A stretch of DNA of 64,000 nucleotides. Origin: Chrysemys picta bellii. Lineage: Eukaryota; Chordata; Testudines; Emydidae. The position numbers were made by a program, and so were the translations under genes. The stretch covers positions 7,998,001-8,062,000 of the forward strand of contig NC_088798.1 of the NCBI RefSeq assembly GCF_011386835.1, given 5' to 3'. Positions 23,628 to 37,300 of the stretch are shown here, piece after piece; within the stretch, counting starts at the first letter, position 1; each line of letters opens with the position of its first letter. The notes below the pieces were generated by a model. That model ran no database searches. It was given only the letters and a program-made list of their open reading frames with translations, and was not told where the DNA came from.

Positions 23628-24497
23628 TAGGATGACCAGGTGTCCGGTTTTCGAAAAGGGATCCTGGTGGCTCCGGTCAGCACTGCCGACCGGGCCATTG
23701 ACTGTCCGGTTAGTGGCACCATGCAGCGGGGCTGGCAGGCTACCTGACAGCCTCCGAACCGCGTGGCTCCCAGGAAGCAGCTGGCATGTCCCCCTTCCGG
23801 CTCCTATGGGTAGATGCAGCCAGGGGGCTCTGCACGCTGCCCTCGCCCCAAGCGCTGCCTTTGCAGCTCCCACTGGCTGGGAACCGCGACCAATGGGAGC
23901 TGCGGGGGCTGCGCCTGCGGATGGAGCATCATGCAGAGCCGCCTGGCTGCACCGCCGCGTAGGAGCCAGAGAGGGGACATGCCGCTGCTTCCGGGACTGC
24001 TTAAGGTAAGCGCTGCCCAGAGCCTGCACCCCTGACCCCCTCCTACACCAGCCCTGATTCCCTTCCCACCCTCTGAAACCCTCGATCCCAGCCCGAAGCA
24101 CCCGCCTGCATACCAAACTCTTCATCTCCAGCCCCACCCCAGAGCCCGCACCCCCAGTCAGAGCCCTCACTCCCCACCCATGCCCCAACCCCCTGCCCCA
24201 GCCCTGATCTCCCTCCCACCCTCCAAACCCCTTGATCCCAGCCCAGAGCACCCTTCTGCACCCCAAACCCCTCATCCCAAGCCCCACTCCAGAGCCTGCA
24301 CCTCCAGCTGGAGCCCTTACTCCAGCCCCCTGAAAATGAGCGAGTGAGTGACAGTGGGGAGATCAAGTAACAGAGGGAGGGGGGATGGAGTGAGCGTGGC
24401 CAGGACCTTGGAGAAGGGGCAGGGCATGGGCGGGGCCTTGGAGGAGGGGCAGGGCAAGGGTGTTTGGTTTTCTGCGAGTAGAAGGTTGACAACCCTA
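23628..24497. mobile_element. GC-rich hAT-like non-autonomous element
   Basis: 870 bp. Left TAGGATGACC; right, reverse-complemented, TAGGGTTGTC. Flanks TAATGAAC (23620-23627) and TAAGGAAC (24498-24505) match at 7 of 8 positions, the 8-bp duplication expected of hAT. The left half is a GC-rich unit with partly inverted segments, including GCAGCTCCCACTGGCTGGGA. The right half has two tandem units of about 130 bp (24053-24180, 24182-24320) rich in CCCC. The 241-codon minus-strand frame is a composition artefact. Confidence 0.8.
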
Positions 24498-24841
24498 TAA
24501 GGAACACCAGTAAAGAAATGCAAAATCTATATTTAACAAAAAAATTTAAAACGGTCTCTAAAACTTGTGATTGGCTTGCTCCCTCAGTGACGAACTAAAA
24601 ACACCGGCCTGAGCCAGGCATCATTCAGAGTACCAAGGCCATGCTTGAAAAGTTCCACCATTTTGATAGATTCTGTCATTTCCAGTGATATTTCCTATGC
24701 TTCAGATGGGGAATTCAGCTGGAGATAGTAGACTCTTCCAAAAGAACAGGACATTTTAAGAGTGGCTCTGGTGTGCTACAGAAATCTGGGTCTCCCACAT
24801 TCCCTGACAAGTGCCTTAACTACTGGCTATTCTCAGAGTGA

Positions 24842-25109
24842 GGCCTGGTGTATACTGGGGAGAGGGTGTCGATCTAAGATATGCAACTTCAGCTACAAGA
24901 ATAGCGTAGCTGAAGTCGACGTACCTTAGATCGACTTACTTCACGTTCTCACGGCATGGAATTGACAGCTGCCGCTCCCCAGTTGACTCCGCTTCCGCCT
25001 CTCGTTCTGGTGGTGTTCCAGAATCGACGGAGCGTGTTCGGGGATCGATGTATCGCGTCTAGACAAGAGGCGATACATCGATCCCCGATAGATCGATCAC
25101 AGACATACC
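24842..25109. mobile_element. PIF/Harbinger-like MITE, copy 2, right end shortened
   Basis: Left end GGCCTGGTGTATACTGGGG; right end ACATACC. It matches the copy at 56434-56738 through the central GAATAGCGTAGCTGAAGTCG and the terminal GATCGATC hairpin, but lacks the roughly 26 bp that contain the TACCCGCC palindrome next to the right terminus. It interrupts an old tRNA-like SINE (about 24780-24840). No target-site duplication is evident. Confidence 0.68.
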
Positions 25110-27690
25110 ACGCGAGTGGCTCTCCCCTGCCCCAAAAAATTGTATCCCGGACCTGAGAAACCTTCCTGACAAAAGTTTAGTTGAAACAGCTATTTTCCCG
25201 AAAAAAGTTGGGGGTTCAAGATGATATTTTTCCAACCAAAAAGTTTCATCAAAAAATCCCCAATCAGCTTTTTAGCCAATGCACCTCAAATTCAATGTGC
25301 AGCATCTCTTAGAAACTTATCTTGGGCCTCTCTTGAGAAGATGTTCCTCAGCGTGACAGAATGCATCAAACTCTATGGTGAATTTGAAACAGGGCAAACA
25401 CTTCTTAGGGGGAAGACTGCCAAATTCATTTTTACTTGTGATCTAGCCCAGAAATTTAACCCACTCCGGTTATGGTATAGGGGGCCAACTCTCATCCACT
25501 TTCAGAAACTACACCCTGAATACTATTACTTGTTGAAATGCATAGGAGGGAGTTAGTACTTTTCTCTGCCATTTATGTACAAAAATATTGTATGCATGTC
25601 TTCCTGTGGATCCTAACAATGGCAGCTGACAGCCGCTCCTAGAGGAAACCTGTACAGTTATTTGCCCTCATTTCCCCTGAGGGGACAAGTGAAGTAGTCC
25701 CTTTCTGTTACAGTTGATATGTGAAAACTTACACTAAGCTAGCTGTAATAGCACCTTTTGACTGCTTTATTGATTTCCGCTTTACTAGGTTTGCAGTTTC
25801 TGCTGTTTCCCCTTTACAGGCTTTTTCCTGTCCTTCGCACCGAGTGAACTAAAAAGGTAGATGACAGCCACACAACGTCCACTTTGGCAGGGCCACTTGT
25901 GGGATATCTGAAGGGATGTGTGCCTCGCAGGAAACCCCACACCTTCACCAAAAGTTAGCATCACACAGAAAAGATGTGCGATCAGTATAGAAAATAATTA
26001 GATTCCACGTACAGAAAATCCCCCTGGTGCTTTCATTGGATAAGCTACTCTTCCTTTCCCACCCCCTAACTTGTTATCTAGAGTTGCTTGCATCCATTGC
26101 AATACCTACCACATTACACCCCAGAGGTGGCTGCCTTTTGCTAGAGGCTTAAGCAATCTCCACTAGCATATGGTTTGTGATTTTGTAAAGAACTTTGAAG
26201 TTGTAAGGGGTCCGATGAAGCAATGATAAAAATCACTAGCACTGGAGAGAAAGAGAGATGTATGTACATTGCTCTCTGTGCATAAATGCATTGGTGGCGC
26301 AGGGTCAGAGGAGAGGTTGTGCGGGCATGATCACTCTCAAAGGATAAATTGTCAAAACCAAAGTGAAACAAAGAGATCCATTTGCACAGCAAAGTCTGTG
26401 ACTTGAATTTCTGGCAAGCAAAGAAAGCAGGCATGTATGCAATACCTGAATTACTTCTGGGTGACTCATGAGTGGACCAGACTGCAAAGAAAGAGAAGGA
26501 GTAATTTATTAAACAAGAAGCCAGTCCTCAATGGGGATCCTCTGTCCAAGAAATGCTGCCTGCATCAGAACATTCCCCCTTGATTTTTGAGATGAAAGTC
26601 GTGTGTCTGGAGGTTGCTTCCACTGCTGCCGGATAGGGCTTGCTGGGCTGCCATTTCCACTGGGCCTCAGCAGAGGAAAGAAGATTTTTTTTCCCTCTGA
26701 CCAAGTTCTGTGAGGGGGGACAAAGGCACCAGGGCCGGCTCCAGGCACCAGCTCGTCAAACCCACTCCTGCCCCTCAACAGCAGGAGTGGGTTTGTTCTT
26801 TTATTTACAGTGTATGGCATCCATGCAGGAATAAGCTTAATGGAAATAAATTAGGACTTATTTTTCCGACAAGGAGGTTCTGGTGGCTGACAGGCAAAAA
26901 AAGGCTTGCCGTGCAAGTGGCGATTCAGTGAAGATTCTAAGGAGAATGGTAATTAGCAATGGAGAGAGAAATACTCAGAGGCCTCCCACCAGTTGGACAG
27001 CCACAAGCGACTGCCACACCTCTGTGGCTGAGGAGGTTAAATTCTTCAGTAGGATAGAAAGAAGGGGATGTGTTAATTCTCGGTCATGTGTTTCTGTCTG
27101 AACACAAGAAAGAAAGAAATTACTTGTAGCTGGCGCTTTTCAGACTCAGGATATCCCAGAGCCCTTTGCAATGATGAGTTTAGATACTGACAATGCAGCG
27201 ACGGGGGAGGCAAATGCAGCATCCTTCATAAGTGTGGCAAGATGCCTCTCACTCACATATCCCTGGACATTCAAAGTTGTTGCCTCTTCAAGAGCCATGA
27301 GAATCGAACTTCTCCCTGGGACAGGGAGATGGGAGTTAGGTTTAACGCCTTAGCCACAAGAATGCACCTTTAACTTGGGCAGCAAAGGGGGTTGCTTTAA
27401 AGTCCTCATAAATCATACAAGCCCCAAGGGAAGACCCAGAGAGAAAGATGCCATAACACAAGTCATGAGATATACAAGACCCACTGAGATCCATGCTTTG
27501 AGGTCCTGGAATGAAAGGCACCATGTGGGAGAATTGAAGATAGAGCTTTTCACCTCCTGGTGCTGCATCCAGCACCTATTTGGTGGTCTTCACAAAATGA
27601 GTTGGTGGTATCAGTTCAATTCCAAAAGAATACACGTTCCCATCATAAAAAATATTGCCACTATTGGCACCTTTGCAAAGATGGTCTTGT
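25110..27690. other. Intronic sequence, mostly unassigned
   Basis: Near 26730-26780 a fragment CAGGGCCGGCTCCAGGCACC resembles a hAT-like MITE end. A 111-codon plus-strand frame at 25221-25556 lacks motifs. The rest shows nothing recognised. Confidence 0.4.
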
Positions 27691-27830
27691 AGACAAGGCA
27701 CTAGGATGGGCACTTGGCTGTGCTCCTAACTCTGCCGCCGACTCTCTACCTGACATTGGGCAAACCACTCAACTTATTAGCTTCACTTGCTGTCTATCAA
27801 ATGAGAGGTCAGTGAGGTTAACGCCATTAA
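27690..27830 (+). repeat. MIR-like SINE, sense
   Basis: TAGACAAGGCACTAGGATGG, then CTAACTCTGCCGCCGACTC, ACCTGACATTGGGCAAACC and TATCAAATGAGAG follow the MIR/CORE-SINE body order. Diverged. Confidence 0.5.
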
Positions 27831-27839
27831 AGTCTGCAG

Positions 27840-28857
27840 GGTGTTCAGCCAGAACAGTAATCAGGGGCATACAAAAGCTTGTGGATAAATAGGTTGGCCT
27901 TCTCAGCAGCAGGGGCTGAATAGTCCTGCAGACTGAACTCCACTCTCACTGTCAGAGATGGGCCCCTCAGGTGAGAGATGGGGCACGTTGGGGGGCAGTT
28001 GGGATGGTGGATGAAGAAAGCTTGCACTGTTATTGAGCTATGCTCTACCTGCTCTGTGGATTAGCAGAAGACTCTAGTCTTCTAACTATATCATGAAGAG
28101 CGGCAGGTTGGTAACATTTACTTCTATGTAACACAAGTGGTTGAAATTTTTCTAGTGATTTTTTGTCACAATGAAAATTTTCACAAAAGACGTGGTGTTG
28201 TTTTTTCAAAATATTCTGTTTTTTAAGCAAAGTGAGTATTTTTTCAGTTTTTGTTGTGCCTTTCCACACCCATTCTCTTATTTCCCATTTTTAGGGACAC
28301 AATGAAAAAGAAAACACACAGTGAAGGTGGGGGGGGAGATAAAAGGGAAAAAAGCTAGAACTGCCCCCCTTACCTCCCCCCCAAAAAGGTCTGATTCATG
28401 GAAATTGTCAAACAAACAAAAAATGGTTCTTTTATAAAACCTATGGAATGCAAATGATTTTGAATTAAAAACAAGCAAAAAAACACCACAAAAAACGAAC
28501 ATTTTTCTTTTTCAGCCATCTCCAATATGCAATTTCCCTCCATGTGGATCAGCAGTAAAGACTCAACCTGGCACCTTCAGTATCCAAGTACAAATGAGTA
28601 ACTTCATGAGCTGGCAAAGTAGTAGGTTATTATCCTACATGTGAACAGGGCACTGGAAGAGGATGCAACACACATTTTAGAAGCATGTTACGTATATTTC
28701 AGAAATTGTCACTTTAGGGCCACATTCTTTTCTTGGGGTAAGTGGCTGAGGAAGGAGAAAAACATGCAGGAAATTCTATGACCTTCACCATTTGAACTTT
28801 TTATCCAAATGCTTCCTTCAAAGGGAAGCTTTTGGGAAATCGCAGAGACTTGGAGGC
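27840..28857. other. Intronic sequence, nothing recognised
   Basis: Contains poly-A/C-rich tracts (28328-28345, G-rich; 28370-28390, C-rich) and AT-rich DNA. No gene or transposon terminus seen. The last five bases are the target-site duplication of the next element. Confidence 0.4.
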
Positions 28858-29778
28858 TGTCAAGGCTGATTCCCCACTCTGGCACTTCGAATGCAGAAGG
28901 TGGGGGCCCGCAAGGATTCTAAAAATTAATACTGGCCACTCCAGGCTTGTATTAAACTCCCAAGGTTACAGCTTCTTTCTGACCTTGGATGGGTAGATGC
29001 TGCCGACACGCAAGTGAAAAAAAACCCTTTGAAACCAGAAAGGCACACTTGGGAATTCCTTCCTGTGGGGTATTCTCAAGCACCTTTCACCGCCCTTCTG
29101 GGGAAGAGCTGAGAAAGAAAACAAAGGAAATTAGCTGTTGCCACCAGCTAATTAAACAACATATGCACAAACCTCTTAGGACACCAAAAAGCCAATCCTG
29201 TTCTTAAAAAAGGGTATTTTTTTTTAAACAAAGAAAGAAAATACATCTGGAACTTAGGCTTTTGCTAGATTTAAAGAACCCACTTACAAAAATTAAACAT
29301 CAAGAATAACCTTCTTGAGGTCCAGCTTAAAGGTTACAAGCAAAACAAAAATATTTGGGGTTAGCACAGAGGAGTCCACAAGCCAATAAGAAATAAACAG
29401 AAATAAACCTAATTGCGTCTTCCTAGGCATTCCCTAATTTACTTACATATCTGGGGTTTCAGATAAGCAATCTCTAGGTATGACCTGATGGTTTTTCATA
29501 CCTGGCTTTCAGCTTCTCACAGCATAACTGCTCCCCGTTCCCCTCTTTCCCGGAGAACCACAACACATAGACAAAGGGAAGTTTTTTCCCAATTTTAAAA
29601 AGTTCTAGCCCTCCCGTTGGCTCTTTTGGTCAGGTGCCCACTCCTTTCCTTTTACCTGTGGGCTTGTTAACCCTTTACAGGTAAAGCAAGTAGAGAACAA
29701 CCACCAAGAGGGATTCCGTAGCCAACTGGCTGGCTAGGTGTCCACAAAAGGGAGCTATCCCCCCTCTTATTTATCACA
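28858..29778 (-). mobile_element. Solo LTR-like element with 5-bp target duplication
   Basis: Left end TGTCAAGGCTG; right end TTTATCACA; GAGGC flanks both sides (28853-28857 and 29779-29783). At 921 bp with no coding frame, it fits a solo LTR left after recombination between two LTRs. I recognise the family from turtle DNA and assign the minus strand by recalled consensus orientation. Gypsy- or retrovirus-like elements both give 4-6 bp duplications, so the exact class is open. Confidence 0.72.
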
Positions 29779-29789
29779 GAGGCAATCAG

Positions 29790-31497
29790 GGCTCATCCTC
29801 ACACTGCAAACTTGGCTCCTTAAAGAGCCATGCTCACTTGGACTGTGCTCCAGTATCTATGCTTTGCTGCCTGGAATACATATCCGGAAGGGATTTCATG
29901 GCTTTTTGATCAGCATTAGCCACCATGCCGGGATTTGTTGGTAGTTCAGGGGAGCATGGCAGGTAAGGCTGACCCAGCTGTCACTCTCCTGCTCTGGTAT
30001 GCCATTCCACCCCTGAGACTCACAGAGACATGACTGCATTAAGAGCGCACCGCACTTCTGCAGGCTCCTAGCTGAAGAGGCCAGGTGGCTGTGGAGATGC
30101 TCCTCACCACCAGCCCCAAATGAGTTTTAGGGCCTTCCCTCTCTATGATGCACAAGCCAATGAAACATGGCTTCTCTACATTCTAAACCTGTATGCAGTA
30201 CACCGTACCTAATACATATAAACCAGGTGACAAATCTGTCCTGGGCCACTGGAGGAATTTCACCCAAGTGACCAAGCCCTAGTCACACATGACTGCTGGC
30301 TCCTTTGAGCAGCTGGTACGGTGATCCAGTGAGAGCAGGCAGGCAAGTGGAGGACAATTCAGAGAGAAAAGAACTGAAAACAAAATGAAAAAAAAAATCA
30401 ATTCATCTGAACTGAGCCAGGGCAGGCAAAGAACAAAGGGTCAAGAGACAAAGCTGGAAACTATAGACCAGCGAGATTAATATCAGTTGCGGGTGAAAAT
30501 CTGGGAAACTATTGAAGGTGAATAGAAACAGCTTTTTTAAAAGATAAAGTTTAAAAACTGCCTGAGATTCAAAATAATTAACCTAGTTCATGTCATGCTT
30601 CCACAGCACCTGGAAGATCCTGGCAAATCTCACTAGTTCAGTAGGATTATTGCACTTAGGCCTGGACTGAAATATCAGGTGCGTGGGAAGTGGTGCATTC
30701 TTCTCACTACAAACCGTGCTATGCTGCAATGCAAATGAGACCTAAAGCCGATACCCTGATTGCTTGCACTAATGAAGATTCTACCCTGTTTTTTACAGAT
30801 GTGCTAACATCAGTGTGCTGGTCAAATTCTGATTTGGAAAAATAAGCTCTAGCTACCTAAACATCTCTCTGCAGGTCAACTGGATACTGTATTTGCTCCA
30901 TTCCTTACCTGAAAGAGTTGGGTACCCGTGAGCTGTTATAAAGATGGTGCACTCCACCTGAGAGACGGCTGTATTCAGTGCTGTGAAACAATCTTTTGGG
31001 AAAAGGCATGATGTTGGTCAATATGGGTCAGCAAAAAAGATTTGAGGGGTAAAGTGAAAACCTTTTTATAGGTACCTGAACTGGTAAAGGGCCTGGGCAA
31101 TGTTGCCTGATGCATATTATAGTGAAACTTTCCCCCATCCCATGGCTCGGGGACTCAAGGACTTTTTCACCCATCTGATTATTGTAAAAGTTAAAACAGA
31201 GATAGTCAAACAATCCACTGTAAGCATTAGCGTGAAACTGTTCAAATAATTAACCAATTAAAGCAAACCTGGTAATAAAAGTACAATGTCATTATGTAGA
31301 GGGAGACATTTAAACCTTGTTCCAGACCATCTCAAGCTCAGTAAACTAGTTCAATGTCTTGTCAGATCAGTATAGTGGCTAGATTAAAGCTTCTGGTGTT
31401 TTGCTGCCAGAACTTGTATAATGGGACTTTGGAAGAAGCAACTTTTCCATTAACAACATCTCAGAGTAGCCTTCTCTGTTGCTCCAATGATGTGTAA

Positions 31498-31498
<1 letters not shown>
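29790..31498. other. Intronic sequence, nothing recognised
   Basis: No transposon ends or exons that I can support. A few tRNA- or MIR-like words occur but are too short to assign. Confidence 0.4.

Positions 31499-31561
<63 letters not shown>
31499..31561. repeat. (CT)n(CA)n microsatellite
   Basis: A CT run of about eight units followed by about 23 CA units, uninterrupted. Likely to vary in length between individuals. Confidence 0.95.
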
Positions 31562-31564
<3 letters not shown>

Positions 31565-31812
31565 ATTATTCGCAGAACAACCTCTCTTTTGTGGGATACT
31601 TCACAGTGCAATCCCAGCCAAGAGATTTATGGGGAACACACAACAGTGTTTTTCATTCTGCTTTGAGACGTAAAGGCGAGTGTCTCTCCCTTTCTATTAA
31701 CGCTTAGGAGCTATGCACTTTAACAAACAAAACAAACAGCCAGTTTTCTTAGCGAGAAGGAGGAATGCCACCTAGCATCTTTGAAAGTGTTCTGCAGCTC
31801 ATTTTGAGGTTG

Positions 31813-31937
31813 TAGGGTGACCAGATGTCCTGGTTTTATAGGGACAGTCCTGATTTTTGGGTCTTTTTCTTATATAGGCTCCTATTACCCCCCCACCTCC
31901 TGTCCCGATTTTTCACACTTGCTGTCTGGTTACTCTA
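31813..31937. mobile_element. 125-bp hAT-like MITE, copy A
   Basis: Left end TAGGGTGACCAGATGTCC; right end, reverse-complemented, TAGAGTAACCAGACAGC. TGAGGTTG flanks both sides perfectly (31805-31812 and 31938-31945). The same element with a different duplication is at 62234-62358. A left-end word GTGACCAG also resembles the start of the larger element at 23628. Confidence 0.88.
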
Positions 31938-31949
31938 TGAGGTTGTGCT

Positions 31950-33844
31950 GTTGAACTCTGTTGTCTTTGTCTGTTTCGCACCATCAGTAGGTTTCCTGAA
32001 CCTCTAGAAAAAGGGAACATGAATTGCATTTAGTATCCATCATGAACCCTTTCTGCTTTTAAGTGCTAAGTTATGACATAAGTGTCAGCCACTCCCCGCC
32101 ACCCCAGGTGTCTGAAGATGAATAGCATGATTAACACTTATGCATGTTCAATTGTGTCCCCTTTTTTCTAGTCTAAAAGTAACTTCTAGAGTATAAGATC
32201 TTGCTTCCCATTTCTTCCAGCTAGCAGAGATGACAGAGCTGAGGCAGCAGAGGGTTTCTATGGCTGGTCAGTACCTAGGTTTATAAAGCCATCTGCCACT
32301 GACCATCTGAAATGCTTCTTTAAGTGAACCCCCTACCCTGGCATCATTGGACCACAGCTAAAGACACAGTATCTGCACTTCTATGAGCATTTCTTTAGGA
32401 CAAAATTAGGTCAGGCAGCTGCATCAGACTCCCTCAAGCTGAATTTACTCCTTTACCCTGATACCATCATTTTGAGATTACAGCTTGCAGGCTGCAGGTA
32501 GGAAAATAAATTAATTTAGTTCTTTCTCCCCACGGGTCCTTTCTAATCCACTGCAAAACTACAATGTTCTCCAAAATGTAATCTAAATCCACAACGAGTC
32601 TATCCTCTTAGCCAGGGTCCCCTCACCTCTTGCCAGGTTGGGTCACACCAATTTGCTAGGTTTGCTTATAAGTGGGAAAAATTGGTCTGTTTTAGAATTC
32701 AGTATGACTCCCAACATCTGACCTGCGGCTGTACATAGATGAAAGAATGAAGAATAAACAAAGAAAACTGGGGAGAGGATGGGGGTTGCTTAGACTGATC
32801 CTGAATTTTGGATTCCTCGCTTTTTTAAAAAAAAAATGCATTCTTTGGAAGGAAACGAAGAGCCTTTCCTTGGACCGCAGTTAACTGGTCAGTGACAAAT
32901 ATAAAGTCAGACATATTGGCCTCTCCTTAATCAATCACCCAACATGGAATTTCGGGTAGAATGAATGGACTTGGAAAATCAGATGAATAGGTCAGGCAGA
33001 ATTCACGGACTCCAACACCACATGGTGGCCAAAATGACCATTTTTAACATATTTGTGTACTGCAGCCATTTTAAAGAGACAGATCATACCCGATCGCCCT
33101 TTAGGGGAAGAAGTCACCCTCTTTGTGCTGGCAAATACATAAGGTATAATCACACTCCCTTCACTCCTGAGTCCTACGACTACTCCTTCTGACCCCGCTA
33201 TGCAAGCAACCCCTAAAGGGGCGGGGAGGTCATGGGACCAAGAAGTCAATGTTTGCATGTACAGCGACATCACTTTTCCCTTCGATCACTGGTAGCTTGC
33301 TCAACAGCAAAGAACTACTCCTCCTCCTTCCCTGGAGACAAAGGGCTTCGTAAGAACATTTGTGAGGCCTGCATGAGGACCCACTGAATTCAGATCCAGC
33401 TCTGAACATTATAACTCAGCCTCAGAGCAAGGAAGAAATGGAAACTCCTGCAACTATTGTCGGCAGCAGAGGAACAGTATTCCGTGGGAACATTGAGAAT
33501 GCCTTGGCATGAGCGGGGAGGAGTGCAAATGGCATGTGTGTGGTTGTGCATACTACGCCGGTAAGACTACTTTTGGGGCAGAAAAGATGGCCAAGTGATA
33601 AAGATTTGGCTTGCTATTACAATGAGTACTACTTACATAAAATACCTAGAACTGGGTTAGAATTGATTCAGATCCAGGCATTCATCCAAACATAAATTAC
33701 ACAGAATATGAAGGACAGCAAACAGGGTCTTGAAAAGTTCTGAAGGTATTGGTGCTACTATAATGGGCCCTTTCTAGGCTCAGAGTTTTGTTCAATACTC
33801 ATTCTGTCGCAGTTAAAATACGGAGTGATTTAAAATCCTGGAGA
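31950..33844. other. Intronic sequence, nothing recognised
   Basis: AT-rich DNA with short overlapping frames on both strands (32965-33273), no splice context, no family motifs. No transposon termini identified. Confidence 0.4.
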
Positions 33845-34255
33845 GAAATCTGTACAATTCTCTGTTTAATTCATTGGGAGATTTTGCTTCTCAGCTGGGA
33901 AGGATCAAGGGGGACATCCTCACAAAGAACATAAGAATGGGCACACTGGGTCAGACCAAAGTCCATCTAGCCCAGTATCCTGTCTTCTGACAGCGGCCAA
34001 TGCCAGGTGCATCAGAGGGAATGAACAGAACAGGTAATCAACAAGTGATCCATCCCCTGTCACCCATTCCCAGCTTCTGGCAAACAGAGCCTAGGGACAC
34101 CATCCCTGCCCATCCTGTCTAATAGCCATTGATGAACCTATTCACCATGAATTTATCTAGTTCTTTTTTGAACCCTGTTATAGTCTTGGCCTTCACAACA
34201 TCCTCTGGCAAGGAATTCCACAGGTTGACTGTGCGTTGTGTGAAAAAATACTTCC
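33845..34255 (-). mobile_element. CR1 LINE 3' end with shared downstream flank, antisense
   Basis: The CR1 3' region reads on the minus strand from about 34255 down to 33928 (ACATAAGAATGGGCACACTG, then TCAGACCAAAGTCCATCTAG on the plus strand). The adjacent 33845-33927 lies beyond the usual CR1 3' end, but nearly the same sequence flanks the second copy at 45639-45721. The copy is 5' truncated near 34255 and non-coding. Confidence 0.75.
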
Positions 34256-34339
34256 TAGAAAGTTCCTTTCTGCAAGCAAAGGCCTCCTTAGTCATATTTG
34301 CTCTTGCATTTCAAAAACATACCTTCCCCTCTTGTTGGT

Positions 34340-37300
34340 AATGTCACTTTCTGCCTTAGAGTTCAGAGTTTTCTGTTAATTGGGGGAAGAAGCAGCTGTT
34401 TAATGAGAATGCAGCCCTTCCTGCCCTTTTAAGTGTGCTAAAGGTAGGCAAGAATTGTAGGCAGGAATTTTAAACAGGAACAGCAAGACTGAGAAGTCCC
34501 CAGATTTTCATCTCGTCACATGTGGCCCTATTTTTCCCTAAAGATAAGTTACTTAGGAGAATACTTCTGCTGGTTGCAGTGCAAAGGCATCGTGCTCTCT
34601 TGTTGCCATGGGGATCAGTTCCCCTCACGTAAGTTCTAAGGTAACGTCTCTGTGAAATGAACTGGAAAACGGCCACCATCTTGGAATCTTTCGGGGAATA
34701 TAATACCCAGAATCATTTGGATGGAAAGAGAGAGCACCTTCATCCCTTAGAGGGAAAGTTCAACTCTCAGTCAGCTGAGTGAGCTGCTGTACAACAGACC
34801 CCGAGAAAGCGCCTGGCAGGAGGACATCTGTCTTACAGAAGTTAGTCCCTGACCCTCCAACCCTCTATAAATTCCGCATCAACTTTTTATTAGAAACTTT
34901 CAGATTTTTTTTCTCAACCGTGATGGCTCAAAATAAAGACATACAAATGTTAACAAAACCAATGCCTTTCATAGCCTAGATTCTCATTTCATGCCACTTG
35001 ACCTAACTTGGTATAGTGAGGGTACATTCGCTTAAATAAAGATCTAAAAGCCACTTTGGCTCCAATTCTTGTGGCTAACAGCATCTGTTTTTCTTCAGCT
35101 CGCTGCCTCTGAGCGGCTGTGCACCTTTCAGACTGTACACGTCAATGTCAGCTCAAGGTCAAACTGTAGTTAGCTCCAGACGAGAGCTGGGCCTCCCTCC
35201 CTTCTTGCGCTGCATCTTCTGGGAGTGCTGGATCCCAGCCTGGCAGAGTAGATTCAAGCCAGAAGCTCAGGGCGCAGCTTTTCAATTTTTTTTTTTGGAT
35301 TCAGACTTTGTGGTGGGTGCCATACTGGCAAATGCCTAACAAAGGAAGCAAACAAGGGAAGCTGCTTAGGGAGTGATTCAGTGCAATGCCTCTGCAAGCT
35401 GTAATTTACAAGGCTTGAAACCTCATTTATGTACCATTAAAAACTGAAGAGTCAGAAGCCCTTTAGCATTAGATGAGGCACTGAACCCGACCAGATAACT
35501 GCTAACAAAACACACTACGGCTAGGAGGAAGCTATGCACATATGTACATTGCTAAAATATGCGAAGACGACACACAAGAACTGGTGCAAAAAATAAGGCA
35601 TAAAGCATCGACTTTACCATGCTGACCATCACAGGACCAGCGCCACGCTCCATCTGCATGAACACCCGTGCGATGCCCGCTTTCTCCCAAAGAAAAGAAA
35701 TATCAAGACTCCAAACACAATAAAAACACAATTCTTGGCGTATGAAACAAAACTCACTCAGCACACAACCAGACATCCGGTGATATCACAGCCACTGTAA
35801 AGGTTGCCTGGTGTCAGTTCTGGGGTTGGCTTTTGGATGGATAGTATGTCCTCTTTGGGTATTATTTCACCATAAGAATTCATATCAGTGAGAGCTGATG
35901 AGTTATTTGCCCTGGGGAGCAAATGTGGGAAATATTGTACCTTTTCTTAAATAAAAATATTGACTCTTTTCTTACCCCCTACCCAAAAAGAATTAACTTA
36001 AAGAACAGATTCCAAAATCACTTGTCAGAGAAATGATCAATTCTTGTGCCATTTCACAAGGAAGAGGAAGCAAATCCAGTTGTGTGTGACAACAGCATGA
36101 GGGATGAATTCAGCCTATAAGGGGAGCACTAACTCCATCGATCTCCCTGCTGCTAGAACCTCACAGAGCAGAATTGGCTCCAGCTGAGTCGAAAAGGGCC
36201 TGTGAAACCCAGCACACATCGAATAACAGACTGAAAACCGTGTAAAAATACACACAAATAATAATACAGGAAAATAATACAGAATCCTACATTCCAACCT
36301 ACTCTTCACCCACCCACTCACACAACAGCAACAATTCTGATAAGCCTAGCAACCAAAGATTTAGGGCATTGTTTTCCCTTGAGTGATAAAGCAGATATAC
36401 ACACTTAGATGTACTGTATAGGTTATTAAGCATTAAAGACCATTCTTACAAAAAAACCCACATATCCCAAAGTACTGTTTTAGTTTTTATAAAAGAAAGA
36501 AAGAGAGAGAGGAACAAAAGATTGTTAATAAATCTGAAAAGGTCATTCAGGATTCTTCTTTTTATTTTTAGGAAGTAAGCTCAGGGTTAGTATCTTGGCA
36601 GCTGCAGCAACTGTGAAATATTAAAGCATTTGTTGTCGTTCATTGGACGAGTGGCTGGATGAACTACTTGCTGGATTCTTGGGAGGGCTGGCTGGGTTGC
36701 TAGTATTTGCCAAGGAACCAGAGGGATGACATCCAAGCCCAGGATATTTTATGACATCTGCAGGAGTAAGGGCCCTTGCTTACCAAAAAAACAGCTTTTA
36801 ATGGGAGCGGGTGTAACAGCATCAGCACAAAGCAACTTTCAGTTGAAAAAGAATTTGTATTGTTTCATACAGGCTCAGCGAGCAGCGGCAACCTTTTCTG
36901 GCTCCCTTTGTGGAGCTGCGGGAAACAGACCTCAAAGATCCTGGCTCAGGTCTCATCTCTGGGTAACGTATCGGATGCATACACAGGGCCACGTTCAGAG
37001 GTGATGGCTAAGGGTGGTGTAAGTTACTTGTCAGTGAGAGAGTATCCATGCCACATGTAACACGGTGTGGATTAAACTCTCCTGTTAGTTGCCTTTCATG
37101 CTACAGCCCTCTCTGCCTGCCCCATGGCATATAAATCATACCAATTCTGGACTTCCTTAGACTCGCAAGGGGAAATTCAGAAAGGATGGGTAAGGTGGTG
37201 TACATCAGTAAGTGGGTGGGAGTCTCACAGAAGCAGCCTAGCTTCCTTTGATGTAAACCTCCCACCATAACGAATAAGAAAACAGAAGTTATTCGGGCCA

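Noticed and set aside
23628..24000. CpG-rich segment suggestive of a promoter island
   Set aside because: Its edges coincide with transposon termini and the 8-bp target duplication, so its composition belongs to the element, not to a host promoter.
23562..24287. 241-codon minus-strand open frame
   Set aside because: It sits within a GC-rich non-autonomous hAT element; its Gly/Trp-rich composition comes from tandem C-rich units, and no domain is recognisable.
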